From: SZUA-442 sp963759175
Lineage (GTDB): Bacteria > Actinomycetota > Acidimicrobiia > Spongiisociales > UBA5794
DNA length: 64,000 nt
Direction: 5' to 3'
Assembly: GCA_963759175.1 (NCBI GenBank)
Contig: CAVWXP010000004.1
Location: forward strand, 1 to 64,000
In this document: piece after piece, positions 1 to 8,346 of the stretch
Position numbering within the stretch: position 1 is the first letter of the stretch
Layout of the letters: the number at the start of each line of letters is the position of its first letter
Notes under the pieces: generated by a model
What the model was told of the DNA's origin: nothing
The model's input: only the letters and a program-made list of their open reading frames with translations
Database searches by the model: none
Program-made: the position numbers and the translations under genes

Positions 1-474
1 GGTGGGCCAGTACCGGGCGACGACGAGCCACGGGATGTCGTCGTAGGGCGTGGGCCCGAGGACACGTCCGTCGGTCACGGAATGGCTGCGGTTGTCGCCG
101 AGCAGCCACACCTCGTCGTTAGCCGACGTCCCATGAGCCTTCTGGCTGCGTCGACCCGGTGGCCCACCGGTCGGCGAGGAGGGCGCCGTTCACCGTGACG
201 CGGCCACCCTCGATGCCGATGTGTTCGCCGGGGAGGCCGATCACTCGTTTCACCAGATGCATCCCGGATCCGGCTCGGGTCATCGAACACCACGATGGCG
301 CCACGATCCGGGCTGACCGATTCGCCGTCTGGCGATCACCCAGTCACCGTCCTCGAGTGCGGGCACCATCGAGGTCTCCCGGATGGCGAATCGCCTCGTT
401 GTCGCGCCTCGAAGGGCGGCGGCGGCGATGAGCGACACGGCGAGCGTGCCTGCGATCGTTCCACGCTTGGGCAA
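1..474 (-). pseudogene. sodX: SodX-like S26 signal peptidase, nickel SOD maturation protease; frameshifted, cut by window edge
   Basis: Fragments of one S26 (signal peptidase I) protein lie in successive frames. The N-terminal frame has a hydrophobic segment (TLAVSLIAAAAL) followed by the serine box ETSMVPALEDGDWV. The next frame continues GAIVVFDDPSRI. The third gives the lysine box HLVKRVIGLPGEHIGIEG. The last gives WLLGDNRSHSVTDGRVLG, the conserved box E, and runs off the window edge. Three one-base shifts are needed, near 321-330, 258-270 and 121-125. The start is inferred at a TTG (474) nine bases after AGGAGG. A short S26 protease divergent from sodN is the classic arrangement of the protease that frees the N-terminal His of nickel SOD, so SodX is the best call; a general LepB is the alternative. 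Sequencing error and real decay cannot be separated from this sequence alone. Confidence 0.75.
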
Positions 475-533
475 CGGCGGGTTCCTCCTCGCCAGTCCGA
501 CACCGACGCGTATCCATCCGTTACAAGGCTCGG

Positions 534-539
534 TAGGGT
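534..539 (+). promoter_or_regulatory. Putative -10 hexamer for sodN
   Basis: TAGGGT lies in the 98-bp divergent gap between the SodX-like gene and sodN, matching the TANNNT hexamers seen before many genes here. It would give a short leader carrying the GGGAGGG ribosome binding site (about 560-566) before the ATG at 573. No clear -35 box is visible. Confidence 0.4.
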
Positions 540-572
540 GATGGACGACGGACATCTCCCAGGGAGGGACCC

Positions 573-1001
573 ATGCGTTTGATCGAACGACTGCTCCAGC
601 CGAACCACGAGGCCCATGCCCATTGCGACCTGTTCTGCGGTGTGTACGACCCCGCACAGGCGAAGATCGAGGCGGTTTCGTGCCTCAAGGCCGCCCAGAA
701 GTACCACGACTCGGACGACGAGGTGTTCCGCGCACGGTGCATCTCGATCAAGGAGGAACGCGCCGAGCTCGTCAAGCACCACCTCTCCGTGCTGTGGTCC
801 GACTTCTTCAAGCCGCACCATGTCGAGGCATTCCCCGGTCTCCACGACCTGTTCTGGCGTGCTCTCAAGGCGGCCAGCGAGGCGAAGAAGTCGATGGACC
901 CTGCCGTGTCCCAGGCGATGATCGACCTGATCGACGAGGTCGCCGAGGTGTTCTGGCAGACCGACGAGTCGAAGGCGACAGGGGTCTATCCGCCAGCCTG
1001 A
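573..1001 (+). CDS. sodN: Nickel superoxide dismutase precursor with variant hook
   Basis: Converts superoxide to oxygen and hydrogen peroxide in the cytoplasm as a homohexamer with one Ni per subunit. The 142-residue precursor has a 16-residue leader (MRLIERLLQPNHEAHA), after which the mature chain would begin HCDLFCGVYDPAQAKIEA. His1, Cys2 and Cys6, the nickel ligands, are present, as are Asp3 and Tyr9. The usual hook is HCDLPCGVY; position 5 here is Phe instead of Pro, which is unusual because that proline shapes the nickel hook. The rest (CLKAAQKYHDSDDEVFRARCISIKEE in part, WSDFFKPHH) fits the four-helix family fold and usual length. A good GGGAGGG site precedes the ATG. The divergent SodX-like gene supports the call. 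The 3' end overlaps the convergent murJ by 16 bp. Confidence 0.95.
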   Translation: MRLIERLLQPNHEAHAHCDLFCGVYDPAQAKIEAVSCLKAAQKYHDSDDEVFRARCISIKEERAELVKHHLSVLWSDFFKPHHVEAFPGLHDLFWRALKAASEAKKSMDPAVSQAMIDLIDEVAEVFWQTDESKATGVYPPA

Positions 1002-2602
1002 GTGCCAGCATCGGGTGATCCTGCGGCTCGCCGCCAGAGCCAGTCGTACATGATGCTTCCGATGCCGAGCGCCGCGCCGGCGTAGATCGCAGCGCCCGTC
1101 ACCAGCGCCACGAGGGCTGCGATCCATGGCGCCCCGGTGATGCCCGTGGCTATGGCCCAGGCCACTGCCGAGGCCGTGAAGGCGGCGGGAATGGCCAGCG
1201 GAAGTGCTCGACCCGCGCTCGAAGCGACATCGCGCAGGCCCTCCCTCGTGTCGCTCGGTCGATACCAGATGATTCCGAGGATCGCCGTGTAGACCCCGAG
1301 GGACAGGACCGAGGCCAGGGCCACGCCGCGGATGCCGAACTGTTCCTGGGCGAAGAAGTAGCCGGGGACGGCGATGATCGTGATCACCGTCCCCGCGATC
1401 ACGGGGGTCCACATGTCGCGCTTGGCATAGAAGGCACGCGTGAGGATCTGGAGCGCTCCCCACACGGGGATGGCGAAGGCGTACACGAAGAGGGCGGCCG
1501 CCACGGCATCGGTGTCCTGTTCGGTGAAGGCACCTCGCTCGTAGAGCACGCGGGTGATCGGAAGGGTCATCGCCGCGACGGCACCGGCTGCCCCGATCGA
1601 CAGGGTGATCACCCACCGGAGGGCTCGATCGACGGTGGCCAGCATCGCAGGACGATTCCCCTCGGCGAAGAGGCGGGCGAGCGTGGGGTACGCAGCGACG
1701 GCTGCGGCTTGTGCGATCACGCCGATCGGTACGAACATCGTTCGCCTCGCGTATTGGAGGTCGGTCTGGGCCCCCTCGCCGACCATCGACCCGAAGACGG
1801 ACATGAACACCTCGTCGAGTGCCACGATCGATTGACCGATCATGAGCGGGATCGCGATGATCACGTAGGCCCTCACGGCGGGATGTCGCCAAGAGACCGA
1901 CCAATCGAACGCCAGGCCGACGCGTCGCGCTCCCCAGGCCTGGAGTGCCAGGTTCCCGACGAATGCGCCGATGAGTGCTCCCCATATGAATCCGGCGGGA
2001 TCGGGCTCACCCGAGATCAGGGCCCACGAGACGCCGCCGGTGATGATTGCGATGTTGTAGACGACGGGAGCGAGGGTCGGGATGGTGAAGACGCCCTTGG
2101 CGTACTGCACGGCAGCGAAGAGGGCACCGACGACGAACGCGAACTGGGCGGGGAGGATGACGCGGGTGAGGTCGATCGTCGTTGCGGTCTGCTCGCCGGT
2201 GAAGTCGGGGTACAGGGTCTCGATGACCCAGGGCGTGGCGAGCCACGCGCCGATGATCACGCCGGTGATGCCGATCGCCAGCCATCGGAAGATCGCCGTG
2301 AACGCCTGCCAGCCCTCTGGCTCATCGTCGTCCGCGAGGTAGCGGGCGAAGATGGGGATGAACGTGATCGTCAGGAATCCACCCGCCAGCAGGTAGTTCG
2401 CGTAGTCCGGGATCCGGAACGCAGCGACGTAGACATCGGTGACACCGCTCGAACCGAGCAGGCCGGCGAACACCATGTCGCGGATGATGCCGAGCAGGCG
2501 CGACACGAGGATGCCGGCTGCCACGAACACGGCAGCCGCGCCGACGTCGCCACGTCGGAGCCGATCGAGGAACGAGGTCACGGCCGCACGGTACCGGTGC
2601 AT
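986..2602 (-). CDS. murJ: Lipid II flippase MurJ (MviN)
   Basis: Integral membrane protein of 538 residues that moves lipid II across the cytoplasmic membrane during peptidoglycan synthesis. The N-terminal region (GILVSRLLGIIRDMVFAG, then YANYLLAGGFLTITFIPIF) is the conserved start of the MurJ/MviN family. About 14 hydrophobic segments are spread along the chain, including GVFTIPTLAPVVYN and the region around AFYAKRDMWTPV. The length fits the core flippase without the large C-terminal kinase-like extension seen in mycobacteria. AAGGAG sits just before the ATG at 2602. It lies 37 bp downstream of the repaired end of the ABC permease and may be cotranscribed with that cluster. A perfect GC palindrome lies in that gap (about 2622-2637). 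Confidence 0.93.
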   Translation of the reverse strand: MHRYRAAVTSFLDRLRRGDVGAAAVFVAAGILVSRLLGIIRDMVFAGLLGSSGVTDVYVAAFRIPDYANYLLAGGFLTITFIPIFARYLADDDEPEGWQAFTAIFRWLAIGITGVIIGAWLATPWVIETLYPDFTGEQTATTIDLTRVILPAQFAFVVGALFAAVQYAKGVFTIPTLAPVVYNIAIITGGVSWALISGEPDPAGFIWGALIGAFVGNLALQAWGARRVGLAFDWSVSWRHPAVRAYVIIAIPLMIGQSIVALDEVFMSVFGSMVGEGAQTDLQYARRTMFVPIGVIAQAAAVAAYPTLARLFAEGNRPAMLATVDRALRWVITLSIGAAGAVAAMTLPITRVLYERGAFTEQDTDAVAAALFVYAFAIPVWGALQILTRAFYAKRDMWTPVIAGTVITIIAVPGYFFAQEQFGIRGVALASVLSLGVYTAILGIIWYRPSDTREGLRDVASSAGRALPLAIPAAFTASAVAWAIATGITGAPWIAALVALVTGAAIYAGAALGIGSIMYDWLWRRAAGSPDAGTQAGG

Positions 2603-2639
2603 CGCTCCTTGGACGCGTCACCGCCGCCGGCGGCGGGGG

Positions 2640-3381
2640 TCAGGCGAGGTCGCGCCGTCTGAGCAGATACGAGGTCGTTGCGACGCCGAACACTCACATA
2701 CACGACGAGGGCCATCACGGCTTCCGACGAGCTCATCGTGCCGATCGCGTCCGTGAGGATCACCCGCGAACCGTCCACGATGTCGGCGAAGACCGTCGCG
2801 CCGAGGCGCCATGGACTCAGGAGGGAGAGGCCCGACAATGCGAAGATGACGCCGTTCTCTGCGATGAACAGGTAGGCGAGTCCGATGATGACGGCGCGAT
2901 CGGTGAGAAAGCCGAGGGGGACGACGACCGAGGTGTACGCGAGCGTCGCGACGAGCCCGCCGACCACCAGTCCCACGACGATGTCAGTTCCCCCGAAGCG
3001 GATCACATGGGTGATCCCGAGGGCCAGCGCACCGACGAGGTTCACGGCGGAGGCAGCGAGAAAGCCGGCGAGCAGCTTGGCGGATGCGATCCCCGAGCGC
3101 GGCATCGGTCGCAGAGCGATGAACGACAGCGTCGTGTCGCGTCGTTCATTGCCGAGGACCCCTGCCGCGATGACGATCGTCACGACGGGCAGCACGAGAC
3201 CGAAGTACGTCGAGGCACCGATCTCGACGAGGCCATCGAAGGCAGCGACGGCGGTCCTGTTGCTCGTGGCGAGGACGTATACGCCGGCGGGGCCGAGCTC
3301 CGCCAGCAACAAGAGCGCGGTCCTCCGGGTGGGGAGTGCCTGACGGATCGACACCGTCACCAGGGCGAGCAACGGCGTCAT
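2640..3381 (-). CDS. ABC-2 type transporter permease, frameshifted near its C-terminus
   Basis: Hydrophobic protein of about 247 residues with roughly six membrane segments and the pattern of ABC-2 type permeases (GVLGNERRDTTLSFIALRPM between TM2 and TM3). It starts with an ATGA overlap on the upstream ATPase, so the two are translationally coupled and almost certainly partners. The uninterrupted frame would run on to 2578 with an atypical charged tail overlapping murJ. A +1 frame entered near 2695 instead reads VFGVATTSYLLRRRDLA and stops at 2640. That is the typical end of such permeases and removes the overlap, so I place a one-base indel at about 2690-2700. The transported substrate is unknown. 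Confidence 0.8.
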
Positions 3382-4316
3382 CGTCGTTCGACCAGGTAGC
3401 GGAACACGGACTCGAGGGATTCGTCCTGGGGCTGGAACCCGGTGAGGCGCGCCGACAGCTCAACGGCCTTCTTCGGTGCCTCCGTGCCCAGGAGTGCGAT
3501 GTCACTGGTGCGCACCATGACCGCATCTGCGAGGGCCTCGACACTCGATACGGTCGGATCGGTGAACAGGGCCGCACCGAGGTCCCGTGGGCGATCGGTC
3601 CCGATACGCACGACGTATGGCTTGTCGTTCATGGCGGCGCGGATGGCCTCGACCGATCCCGCCGCGGCGAGGCGGCCGTCGACGATGGCTATGACCCGAT
3701 TCGATACCCGTTCGACCTCCTCGAGCACATGCGACGAGACGATGACCGTCCGTCCTTCGTCGCCGAGCCGGTGGAACAGTGCGATGAGGTGCGCCCGCTG
3801 GACCGGATCCGTTCCGTTCAACGGCTCGTCGAGGATCAGGACGTCCGGCTCGGTGACGAGGGCAGCGGCGACCTTGATCCGCTGGCGCATGCCCTTCGAG
3901 TATCCGCCGACGAGCCGTTGGGACGCCGTGCCCATGTCCACGATGTCGATTGCCCTCCGCACCGCCTCGTCGCTGGCATCGGTCCCAGCGAGTTGTGCGG
4001 CGTACCGGACGAATCGCCAGCCCGTCATCTCCGGGTATACGGCGTCCTCGTCGGGAACGAGTGAGACGGACCGGTAGACACGATGGTTCTCACGGGGATC
4101 CGAGCCGAGTACCGAGATGGCGCCCTTCGACAGTCCGGTGAGGCCGGCGACGGCACGCAGCAGCGTGGTCTTGCCTGCACCGTTGGGTCCGAGGAGGCCG
4201 GTGACGCCCGCACCGAACGAGCATGACAGGTTCGAGACGGCGACCTTCTGCCCGAACCACTTCGATGCGTTCGTCACCTCGATCGTCGGCTGGGCCACGA
4301 AGGCGGGATCGTTCAC
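3378..4316 (-). CDS. ABC transporter ATP-binding protein (ABC-2 exporter class)
   Basis: ATPase subunit of 312 residues. Walker A GLLGPNGAGKTTLL, signature YSKGMRQRIKVAAAL, Walker B VLILDEPLNGTDP and H-loop SSHVLEEVE are all present. A C-terminal domain of about 90 residues (VRIGTDRPRDLG to FRYLVERR) resembles the accessory domain of drug/lipid-type ABC exporters. I chose GTG 4316, which overlaps the upstream permease stop (GTGA); an open reading frame continues further upstream but only as an out-of-frame shadow of that permease. It forms an ATPase-permease pair with the gene downstream (2640-3381). Confidence 0.9.
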   Translation of the reverse strand: MNDPAFVAQPTIEVTNASKWFGQKVAVSNLSCSFGAGVTGLLGPNGAGKTTLLRAVAGLTGLSKGAISVLGSDPRENHRVYRSVSLVPDEDAVYPEMTGWRFVRYAAQLAGTDASDEAVRRAIDIVDMGTASQRLVGGYSKGMRQRIKVAAALVTEPDVLILDEPLNGTDPVQRAHLIALFHRLGDEGRTVIVSSHVLEEVERVSNRVIAIVDGRLAAAGSVEAIRAAMNDKPYVVRIGTDRPRDLGAALFTDPTVSSVEALADAVMVRTSDIALLGTEAPKKAVELSARLTGFQPQDESLESVFRYLVERR

Positions 4317-5203
4317 ATGATCCTCCGATATCGCGCGACCGAGTAGCTCGTGGCAAGCGTGCCGATGACGATGAGGGCGAGGATGCCGAGCGCCGGGCTT
4401 ATGTCGGCCGCCGCGAGGAGGCTGTTCGGGTTCTCGGCGCCGAAGACCCACGCATTGGCGGCATCGGCGGTGTTGATCGGCGCCAGGAGCGCCACGAACC
4501 GTCCACCGGTGAACGTGGTGTTCTGGACGATCGCCTCCGCGAATGCCGTCAGGGCGAGCATCAGCACGAGATAGGACCCCGAGGCGACGGCCTTGCGGTT
4601 CGACAGGCTGGCGACCACGAATCCGAGCGGAACGTACGCGATCGTGTAGATGGCGGCGACGGCGAGGACCTTGGGGATGTTCGGAAGACCGTCGATCAAT
4701 CCTGGCAGGAGGCCGTCGGGATCGACTCCGGCCTGACCGACGTAGAGGACGAGTTGCGGGACGAGCAGGAACGCCCCGACCACTGCCACGAGGGCGGCGA
4801 ACCTGGCACCGAGGTAGTCGCTCGGTGTCATGGGGCGCGACGAGAGCATCGACAGCACGCCGTCGCGGCGGTCGGGGATGAGCAGCTCGGGGGCAGCCAA
4901 CGCCGTGAACAGGAGCACGATCGTCCCACCGAGGGAGAAGAACTGCGCATGTTGCTCCGCCGCATCGAAGGCCTCCGAGATGTCGATCGGGATGAAGAAG
5001 CTGATGCCGACGAAGGCGATCGGGGGCAGCACGGCGATGGTGACGAGGAGCCACGGGAGTACCTTGCGCCTGCCCTTCCTGCGGATGCCCAGGATGCGAC
5101 GGACACCGTCGGCCACCACCGTCCTGCGGGCGCCCGAGCGTCCGCGTCGTTCGCCGTCGTAGGGGGCGTATCCGAGGTCGTAGACCGCACCGGTGTCGCT
5201 CAT
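4313..5203 (-). CDS. ABC-2 type transporter permease
   Basis: Membrane protein of 296 residues. The cytoplasmic N-terminus (VYDLGYAPYDGERRGR) is a recognisable opening shared by actinobacterial ABC-2 permeases. About six hydrophobic segments follow, with the loop LLIPDRRDGVLSMLSSRPMT after TM2, equivalent to the conserved element in ABC-2 exporters. It overlaps the upstream ATPase by ATGA and the downstream ATPase by GTGA, so four exporter genes (ATPase, permease, ATPase, permease) form one tightly coupled unit from 6108 down to 2640. The cargo is unknown. The proximity to murJ does not by itself show an envelope role. Confidence 0.88.
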   Translation of the reverse strand: MSDTGAVYDLGYAPYDGERRGRSGARRTVVADGVRRILGIRRKGRRKVLPWLLVTIAVLPPIAFVGISFFIPIDISEAFDAAEQHAQFFSLGGTIVLLFTALAAPELLIPDRRDGVLSMLSSRPMTPSDYLGARFAALVAVVGAFLLVPQLVLYVGQAGVDPDGLLPGLIDGLPNIPKVLAVAAIYTIAYVPLGFVVASLSNRKAVASGSYLVLMLALTAFAEAIVQNTTFTGGRFVALLAPINTADAANAWVFGAENPNSLLAAADISPALGILALIVIGTLATSYSVARYRRIM

Positions 5204-6108
5204 CGTGCGCCTCCACGCCGCAGGAACATCTCTTCGAGCGATGCTGCCCCCGCGTCGAGGCGCCGGATGCTCACTCCGCTTCGAGCCGTGACATCGCGAA
5301 TGACGTCGAACACGTCGCCCTCGTCGTAGCGGACCAGGAGCTTGCGGCCGTCTACGGCGACCTCGGCACCGCTCGATGACAGTGCGTCCGCCACCTGTTC
5401 GATGTCACCGTTCACCTCGAGCCGCACGCGATCGCTCGCCTCGCCTTCGCCGAGCGGGCCGGCATGCAGGAGCGTGCCCTCGTCGAGCATCACGACCCAC
5501 GTGCAGGTGCGCTCGATGTCGCGCAGTACGTGGGACGAGACCACGACGTCGATGCCGAACGAGCCGAGCCGTGCGATCAGGTCGAGCATCTCCTCCCGAC
5601 CGCTGGGGTCGAGACCGGAGGTGGGCTCGTCGAGGAACACCAGCTTGGGGTCGTGCACGATCGCCTGGGCGAGCTTTGCGCGCTGCTTCATCCCGGTCGA
5701 GTAGTCCCCGAGGTAGCGGAATCGCTCCTCGTCGAGTCCCACGAGCGTCAGGACGTCGGAAGCGCGCTGACGGGCCGCATCGGGGGGTAGGCCGGCAGTT
5801 CCGGCCGCGTAGACGAGGAAATCGGCCGCCGTCTGTTCGAGCGGGAGGCACGGACCCTCTGGCATGTAACCGACGAGCGAGCGGATGCCGATCATGTCGC
5901 TGCGCGTATCCATGCCGAGGACGGATGCCGACCCCGTCGTGGGTGACAGGATGCCGAGCAGGACCTTGATGAGCGTGGACTTCCCCGCGCCGTTCGCCCC
6001 CACGAGCCCGATCTGTCCCGGGGGGACGTCGAGGTCCAGGGTGTGGAGCGCGACCACGCGTCCGTAGGCGTGGCCGAGGCCGTGGGTGGTGAAGGCCGTG
6101 TCCGTCAC
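5200..6108 (-). CDS. ABC transporter ATP-binding protein (ABC-2 exporter class)
   Basis: First gene of the exporter cluster, 302 residues. Walker A GLVGANGAGKSTLI, signature YSTGMKQRAKLAQAI, Walker B LVFLDEPTSGLDP and H-loop SSHVLRDIE are intact. A C-terminal domain (VRLEVNGDIEQVADAL to LEEMFLRRGG) matches the tail of drug/antibiotic-type exporter ATPases. I prefer GTG 6108 (VTDTAFTTHGLGHAYG); the longer frame to 6183 adds low-complexity residues encoded by a repeat-rich intergenic stretch. It ends in an ATGA overlap with its permease. Confidence 0.9.
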   Translation of the reverse strand: MTDTAFTTHGLGHAYGRVVALHTLDLDVPPGQIGLVGANGAGKSTLIKVLLGILSPTTGSASVLGMDTRSDMIGIRSLVGYMPEGPCLPLEQTAADFLVYAAGTAGLPPDAARQRASDVLTLVGLDEERFRYLGDYSTGMKQRAKLAQAIVHDPKLVFLDEPTSGLDPSGREEMLDLIARLGSFGIDVVVSSHVLRDIERTCTWVVMLDEGTLLHAGPLGEGEASDRVRLEVNGDIEQVADALSSSGAEVAVDGRKLLVRYDEGDVFDVIRDVTARSGVSIRRLDAGAASLEEMFLRRGGAR

Positions 6109-6280
6109 GTGGTGAACACTAGGACCGGCACTCGATGCCCACTCGATGGAGGCACTCCATCCCACCGATGGATGCACGGGCACCGTCCATGCCTACTCGA
6201 TGGATGCACGTCGCGTCACGAGACCCTCAACTCCGTGCATTGGCCGAGCAGGTGCGTTCGGCGGGACGTAACCTTGTCAC
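6109..6280. promoter_or_regulatory. Divergent intergenic region with short direct repeats
   Basis: 172 bp between the exporter cluster and a membrane protein gene. ACTCGATG occurs three times (about 6129-6136, 6140-6148, 6195-6202) and CGATGGATGCAC twice (about 6168 and 6199), which could be operator sites for a regulator of the exporter. At the right end, TAACCT sits six bases before the ATG at 6281, consistent with a leaderless start. Confidence 0.4.
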
Positions 6281-7024
6281 ATGGACCTGGCCCTCGCCAT
6301 CATCGCTGCTGCCATCGCCACGTGGTTCGCTGGTGAGCTGTATGTGAGCTGGCGGCGACGGCGAAGGCTCCACGCCGAGATCTGGTCGGTTGCCTTCGCT
6401 GCCTATGCCCTCGCCACGTGGGCGCTGGTCGTTGGTCTTGCGCTGGGGTGGACGTCGTTCAGCTTCCGAACCTTCTACTTCTTCGGTGCGATCGCCAACA
6501 TCCCCCTGTTGGCAGCCGGATCGATCGCGCTCGCCAGCGAACGGGCGGGACGGATCGCCCTACGGGTCGTGACGCTGTGGATCGTGTTCGGGTTCTTCGC
6601 AACGTTCCTCGCACCCTTCGTCGCCGGCCTCCCCGAATCGGGCATCCCGGAGGGGAGCGAGGTCTTCGGGTTCACCTTCGCGATCGATGCCCTGACCCTT
6701 CCCGGCCCCCGTATGTTCGCGGCGATCTCCGGTGCGTTGGGAACGATCGTGGTCGTGGCACTCTCGTCACTGACCGCCCTGCGGATGTGGAACGCCAACC
6801 GACGCCTTGCGGTCGGCAACCTGCTCATCGTGGGCGGCATGATCGCACCTGCGCTCGGTGGATCGTTGACTGCCCTCGGCGAGTCGAATGCCCTCGCCGT
6901 CACGCTCGCGATCGGCATCACGCTGCTGTGGTGGGGCTATCACATGGCGAGCGGCGCACGGCCATTACAGGGCGATGTGCCTCGAGCGCACGACGGAGCG
7001 GACGGGGACGTCGCCAGGGGCTGA
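6281..7024 (+). CDS. Multi-pass membrane protein of unknown function
   Basis: 247 residues with about seven hydrophobic segments: residues 1-19, about 32-55, 62-85, 95-120, a long loop with ESGIPEGSEVFGF, then 140-165, 180-200 and 205-225. The first loop is basic (SWRRRRRLH), placing it in the cytoplasm. No family-specific motif is recognised. TAACCT six bases before the ATG suggests a leaderless transcript. Its 3' end overlaps the convergent secreted-protein gene by 60 bp. Confidence 0.7.
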   Translation: MDLALAIIAAAIATWFAGELYVSWRRRRRLHAEIWSVAFAAYALATWALVVGLALGWTSFSFRTFYFFGAIANIPLLAAGSIALASERAGRIALRVVTLWIVFGFFATFLAPFVAGLPESGIPEGSEVFGFTFAIDALTLPGPRMFAAISGALGTIVVVALSSLTALRMWNANRRLAVGNLLIVGGMIAPALGGSLTALGESNALAVTLAIGITLLWWGYHMASGARPLQGDVPRAHDGADGDVARG

Positions 7025-7444
7025 GTCCTCGGCGCTCGCGGTCGCCCTGCTGTGAGCCCTGATGGCAACGGGCTCCGATGATTCCGAGCTGTAGGCGACG
7101 GTGAGGGTTGCGGTGTGCGCTCCGGGCAATCCCTCGATCGTCCAGATGGTTCCCGAGATGGTCCCGTGCGATGCGACGATGTGCGACACCGCGCAGTCAC
7201 ATGGTGCCGGATCGAGATCGACCGATGCGGTGATCCCGGTCGCCGCGAAGTTGTGCACGGTTACGGTGCGGGTGCCGCCGATGATCGCCGCGCCCTGTGT
7301 GTCGGCCGTGAACGAGGACAGGACCGCCATCGGGGGAGAACCGTCATTGCTGGAATCGTCGACGGTCGCCGCTGCGGCCCCGGCGTGGGGCGACAGCGCC
7401 ACGACGGCGACGACCACCAGCGAAAGCAAGGCCTTCGAGCGCAT
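6965..7444 (-). CDS. Secreted protein of unknown function
   Basis: 159 residues from ATG 7444, preceded six bases upstream by TACGCT. The N-terminus MRSKALLSLVVVAVVALSPH followed by AGAAAA is a clear Sec signal peptide with cleavage near AGA/AAA. The mature part (SSFTADTQGAAIIGGTRTVTVHNF, shown here only as a description of a beta-rich segment with two cysteines in PCDCAV) resembles an Ig-like/DUF11-type beta domain. There is no catalytic motif. Overlap with the convergent membrane-protein gene is 60 bp. Confidence 0.65.
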   Translation of the reverse strand: MRSKALLSLVVVAVVALSPHAGAAAATVDDSSNDGSPPMAVLSSFTADTQGAAIIGGTRTVTVHNFAATGITASVDLDPAPCDCAVSHIVASHGTISGTIWTIEGLPGAHTATLTVAYSSESSEPVAIRAHSRATASAEDSAPGDVPVRSVVRSRHIAL

Positions 7445-7505
7445 GGCGCCAGCGTACGGTCGGGTGTGTCCGAACACGAGGCACATTGCCGAGCCGATGG
7501 AGTGA

Positions 7506-8285
7506 CTAGTCCCTCGATGCCCTGCGTCGCCGTCGCCATCCCGTCGTCACATACCGCCAGTATGTGGTGGTTGGGGCGGGTGGCTCGTGGCTGCGATCGT
7601 CGTGCGGAGGACGGGGACCCTCGGACGTGTCCGGCTCCGGTGTGGGGGATGAAACGGCCGGTGACGTGCCCACCGAGGCTTCATCGGCACGCAACTCGGC
7701 GAGCCGCTGCCTGAGGAACGCGGCTTCCGTCTCGGCCTTCGCCGCCCGTTCGGTGACGGCGGCGAGTTGTTGACCAGCCTCGTGGAGGTTGCCCAACTGG
7801 TTCAACATCTTGTTCCACGCATCGATCGGCACGATCATCGTGTCAACCGTCGCGTGGCCGGAGGCAGTGGGCTCCGTGGTCTCGATGGGCGGGGGTTCGC
7901 CGACCGGTCCGGCGTCGGCTGCAACCGTCGGCGGCTCGGCACGCGGCTTCCTCTGCGGCGACGGAGCACGGAGGTCGGGTACAGGGATGGCGGCGATCTC
8001 ACGACCGAGCTCGGAGGCACGTGCTCGCACGGCATCGAGGTCGACCATGCGCACCGGGGTCTCCCCGTCGGACTCGAGATACGACGCCAGTCCCGATTTG
8101 CGCACCCACTTGCGGAGGGTGTTCGCCGGTATGCCCGTCGCCTCCTCGGCTTCGCGCAGGGTGACCCACGACGACCCATCGCGATCGGGCCCTTGTCGTC
8201 GCTTCGATGACGGACGCGGTGGCGTGGCGCGGCTCGGCTGCCCAGAGCGCAGTGCCTCCGTCTCCCATCGGGTCGTCGCATCCAT
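7506..8285 (-). CDS. HTH (MerR/excisionase-like) protein with coiled coil, divergent from BMC operon
   Basis: 259 residues. Residues about 35-75 contain a helix-turn-helix of the MerR/HTH_17 type (LREAEEATGIPANTLRKWVR). A proline-rich, charged linker follows, then a predicted coiled coil (residues about 165-205; LGNLHEAGQQLAAVTERAAK and AETEAAFLRQRLAELRADEA), a second acidic/proline linker and a basic tail YWRYVTTGWRRRRRASRD. I chose ATG 8285 because TAGGAT lies eight bases upstream; the frame extends further only as a shadow. It is transcribed away from the microcompartment operon across a 55-61 bp gap, which makes it a candidate regulator of that operon. An alternative is a general actinobacterial HTH/coiled-coil protein with no BMC role. 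Confidence 0.7.
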   Translation of the reverse strand: MDATTRWETEALRSGQPSRATPPRPSSKRRQGPDRDGSSWVTLREAEEATGIPANTLRKWVRKSGLASYLESDGETPVRMVDLDAVRARASELGREIAAIPVPDLRAPSPQRKPRAEPPTVAADAGPVGEPPPIETTEPTASGHATVDTMIVPIDAWNKMLNQLGNLHEAGQQLAAVTERAAKAETEAAFLRQRLAELRADEASVGTSPAVSSPTPEPDTSEGPRPPHDDRSHEPPAPTTTYWRYVTTGWRRRRRASRD

Positions 8286-8346
8286 CGAATCGCATCCTAT
8301 CCGGGGCGGGGTCCTCGTTGCCTCGGCTGCGGTATCTAGGATGGCA
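8286..8346. promoter_or_regulatory. Divergent promoter region of BMC operon and HTH gene
   Basis: TAGGAT occurs on the minus strand at 8294-8299 (eight bases before ATG 8285) and on the plus strand at 8337-8342 (just before the BMC operon starts). The two -10-like elements are about 40 bp apart, so a protein bound between them could control both directions. Confidence 0.5.

Noticed and set aside
336..1985. 549-residue open frame on the minus strand
   Set aside because: It runs antisense through sodN and out of frame through murJ, is rich in Arg, His and Asp, and has no motif. It is a high-GC shadow.
3378..5216. Apparent 612-residue permease-ATPase fusion
   Set aside because: The upstream half is the out-of-frame reading of the permease gene. 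The ATPase begins at GTG 4316.
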